From: Bacillaceae bacterium
GTDB lineage: Bacteria; Bacillota; Bacilli; Bacillales_A; Planococcaceae
NCBI GenBank assembly: GCA_030149685.1
Contig: JASLGI010000026.1
Coordinates: 1-7,067 of the forward strand
Length of the DNA stretch: 7,067 nucleotides
Direction of reading: 5' to 3'
Made by a program: the position numbers and the translations under genes. Positions 5,327 to 7,067 of this stretch are shown here, piece after piece. The notes beneath the pieces are model-generated. The model did not search any database and was not told the origin of the DNA. It saw only the letters and a program-made list of their open reading frames with translations. Every line of letters starts with the position of its first letter. Position 1 is the first letter of the stretch.

Positions 5327-5334
5327 AAAGGAGG
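5327..5334 (+). promoter_or_regulatory. Ribosome binding site of trxA
   Basis: AAAGGAGG, the strongest Shine-Dalgarno in the window, is 8 nt before the ATG at 5343, fitting a highly translated protein. Confidence 0.9.
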
Positions 5335-5342
5335 AATTATTC

Positions 5343-5657
5343 ATGGCAATTATCGATGCAACAGATGCAACATTCGAACAGGAAATTGAATCAGGCGTAA
5401 CTTTAGTAGACTTTTGGGCACCTTGGTGTGGACCATGTAAAATGATCGCTCCAGTACTCGAAGAAGTAGCGGACGAAGTAGATGGGAAAGCGAAAGTTGT
5501 TAAAGTGAACGTAGACGACAACCAAACGACAGCAGCTCGTTTCGGCGTTATGTCAATCCCAACGTTAATCGTATTCAAAGACGGTAAACAAGTGGATAAA
5601 GTAGTTGGCTTCAATCCAAAAGAAGCACTCGTTCAATTAATTGAGAAACATCTTTAA
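5343..5657 (+). CDS. trxA: Thioredoxin
   Basis: A small cytoplasmic disulfide reductase, reduced by thioredoxin reductase and NADPH, serving ribonucleotide reductase, peroxiredoxins and methionine sulfoxide reductases. At 104 aa it has the standard length. The active site is WAPWCGPCK with C29 and C32; D23 (VDFWA) is the buried acid, and P73 in MSIPT is the cis-proline. The fold ends with GFNPKEALVQLIEKHL, as in Bacillus TrxA. Codons are of the highly expressed type. Its own promoter lies upstream and an intrinsic terminator follows, with uvrC beyond, the same order as in B. subtilis. There is nothing unusual in the protein. Confidence 0.98.
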   Translation: MAIIDATDATFEQEIESGVTLVDFWAPWCGPCKMIAPVLEEVADEVDGKAKVVKVNVDDNQTTAARFGVMSIPTLIVFKDGKQVDKVVGFNPKEALVQLIEKHL

Positions 5658-5668
5658 TTCGTAAGTAG

Positions 5669-5700
5669 AAGCCAGGCCGGTGACGGTTCTGGCTTTTTTT
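5669..5700 (+). terminator. Intrinsic terminator between trxA and uvrC
   Basis: AAGCCAG (5669-5675) pairs with CTGGCTT (5689-5695). Inside, CCG pairs with CGG around a GTGA loop (GNRA type) with a small bulge. A run of seven T (5694-5700) follows the stem. It starts 12 nt after the trxA stop and ends 17 nt before uvrC, so uvrC may depend on read-through. Confidence 0.9.
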
Positions 5701-5704
5701 GTAT

Positions 5705-5710
5705 AGGTGG
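5705..5710 (+). promoter_or_regulatory. Ribosome binding site of uvrC
   Basis: AGGTGG, followed by TGA, is 7 nt before the ATG at 5718. An in-frame TGA at 5715-5717 directly precedes that ATG, so no longer start is possible. The other ATG at 5714 is in a different frame. Confidence 0.85.
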
Positions 5711-5717
5711 TGAATGA

Positions 5718-7067
5718 ATGGACCTCATCCGTGAAAAATTAAAATTACTTCCGACGTCACCTGGCTGTTATTTAATGAAGGATCGTCAAGGTGTCGTCAT
5801 TTACGTAGGGAAGGCAAAAAATTTAAGCAATCGTGTACGAAGTTACTTCACAGGAAGTCATGACGGAAAAACGCAACGACTCGTCCAAGAAATCGTCGAC
5901 TTCGAATACATTTTGACCCAGTCCGATTTAGAAGCGCTCGTACTCGAGCTCAATTTAATTAAACGGTACGATCCGAAATACAACATTATGTTAAAAGACG
6001 ATAAATCGTACCCGTATATTAAAATAACGAATGAACGATACCCGCGCTTGCTCATTACGCGTGAAGTGAAGCGAGGAAAAGGGAAATATTTCGGACCGTA
6101 TCCGAATGCGACGGCAGCGCAGGAAACGAAAAAATTGCTCGATCGTATGTATCCGTTTCGAAAATGTCGTACCCTTCCGAAAGAAGTGTGTCTCTATTAC
6201 CATATCGGACAATGTTTAGCACCTTGCGTGAAAGACATTCCTTCTTCGACGTACGACGAGATGGCGAAAGAAGTGACTCGCTTTTTACGAGGAGGATACA
6301 AAGAAACGAAACAGATGATTGAGCAAAAGATGTACGATGCGTCGGAACAGCTCGATTTTGAACGTGCGAAAGAATACCGCGACCAACTCGCTCATATCGA
6401 AGCGGTTATGGAACGTCAATCGATGACGCTGAACGACTTTGTTGACCGCGACGTGTTCGGCTATGCGACGAAAAATGGTCATTTATGTGTCCAAGTCTTT
6501 TTCGTTCGACAAGGAAAGTTGATTGAACGTGAAGCGACGATTTTTCCGTACTATAAAGAACCAGAAGAAGAAATGTTAACGTTCATCGGTCAATTTTATG
6601 CGAGTAAAAAACATTTGAAACCGCAAGAAATATTCGTTCCACTGACGCTCCAAAAAGACGTGCTTGAACAACTGCTCGATTTACGAGTGCTCACCCCTCA
6701 ACGAGGAAAAAAAGCGGACCTCGTGAAAGTGGCGATCCAAAACGCACGAGCGGCACTCGATGAAAAAGAGGCGTTGCTCGAACGAAAATACGAGCGGACG
6801 ATCGGAGCGTGTGAAGAGTTAGGCGAGTTGCTTCATATTGAAACGCCGTTACGGATCGAGGCATTCGACAACTCCCATACGTATGGATCGGACCCTGTTT
6901 CTGCGATGGTACAATTTGTCGACGGTGCACCGTACAAAAGCGGTTATCGAAAATATAAGTTGAAAGAAGCCGGCGCGCACGATGATTACGGCGCGATGCG
7001 AGAAGTGATGAAAAGAAGGTACGTTCGATTGTTGAAAGAAGGCGGACCCTTTCCTGACTTGATCGTC
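5718..7067 (+). CDS. uvrC: Excinuclease ABC subunit C, 3' end outside window
   Basis: UvrC makes the two incisions around a DNA lesion after UvrA and UvrB have located it. The 450 codons shown are about three quarters of a protein near 590 aa; the frame is open to the last base. An N-terminal GIY-YIG nuclease domain (3' incision) shows GCY (16-18), YVG (29-31) and R39 with R41. Cysteines 150, 158, 166 and 170 match the four that bind a [4Fe-4S] cluster in E. coli UvrC, although the first spacing is shorter. A UVR motif at about 196-231 ([19 protein letters not shown]) is the UvrB-binding coiled region. The RNase H-like domain (5' incision) begins near 378 with IEAFDNSH (catalytic D384) and DDYGAMREV (422-430); the remaining catalytic residues and the C-terminal HhH region lie beyond the edge. 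The start is fixed by an in-frame TGA just upstream. Confidence 0.97.
   Translation, partial: MDLIREKLKLLPTSPGCYLMKDRQGVVIYVGKAKNLSNRVRSYFTGSHDGKTQRLVQEIVDFEYILTQSDLEALVLELNLIKRYDPKYNIMLKDDKSYPYIKITNERYPRLLITREVKRGKGKYFGPYPNATAAQETKKLLDRMYPFRKCRTLPKEVCLYYHIGQCLAPCVKDIPSSTYDEMAKEVTRFLRGGYKETKQMIEQKMYDASEQLDFERAKEYRDQLAHIEAVMERQSMTLNDFVDRDVFGYATKNGHLCVQVFFVRQGKLIEREATIFPYYKEPEEEMLTFIGQFYASKKHLKPQEIFVPLTLQKDVLEQLLDLRVLTPQRGKKADLVKVAIQNARAALDEKEALLERKYERTIGACEELGELLHIETPLRIEAFDNSHTYGSDPVSAMVQFVDGAPYKSGYRKYKLKEAGAHDDYGAMREVMKRRYVRLLKEGGPFPDLIV

Noticed and set aside
5858..6930. Several minus-strand open frames of 65-79 codons
   Set aside because: They are antisense shadows of uvrC, whose plus-strand frame is open from 5718 to the window end with clear UvrC motifs.

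Overview
The window looks like a Bacillaceae-type Firmicute chromosome. The evidence is strong AGGAGG-like ribosome binding sites, TRTG-type extended -10 boxes, a match to the catabolite responsive element consensus, the trxA-uvrC gene order known from Bacillus, and UvrC/TrxA proteins of Bacillus type. The genus cannot be fixed from the sequence.

Layout from left to right. (1) Positions 1-444 hold the 3' end of rpoN (sigL), encoding sigma-54, with its DNA-binding helix-turn-helix and RpoN box. (2) Positions 447-1853, minus strand, encode a PAS / AAA+ / Fis-type sigma-54 activator (enhancer-binding protein), convergent with rpoN and separated from it by 2 bp. (3) Positions 1854-2107 are a dense divergent control region. 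It holds three related 18-bp imperfect palindromes (two of them inside a 56-bp dyad with perfect 16-bp arms), a cre-like site, a purine-rich linker, and an exact match to the -24/-12 sigma-54 consensus. (4) Positions 2108-5187 are a two-gene operon: a YtcJ-like metal-dependent amidohydrolase followed by a sodium:solute symporter. (5) Positions 5188-5342 hold two candidate extended -10 promoters for trxA, the nearer with an AGCA box where Spx acts in B. subtilis. (6) Positions 5343-5657 are trxA, followed by an intrinsic terminator. (7) Positions 5718-7067 are uvrC, cut by the window edge.

The left two thirds read as one self-contained inducible system. A PAS-sensing activator probably binds the palindromes between the divergent genes and drives sigma-54 polymerase at 2054-2070 to make an importer and a hydrolase, with CcpA-type carbon control on top. 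The sigma factor itself is encoded next door. The substrate is not evident: the most that can be said is a small compound with a hydrolysable C-N bond, perhaps an amide, formamide or cyclic amide, taken up by a cation-coupled transporter and cut in the cytoplasm. The trxA-uvrC part is ordinary housekeeping.

No RNA genes, insertion sequences, CRISPR arrays or phage genes were seen, and no gene-free stretch exceeds 300 bases.
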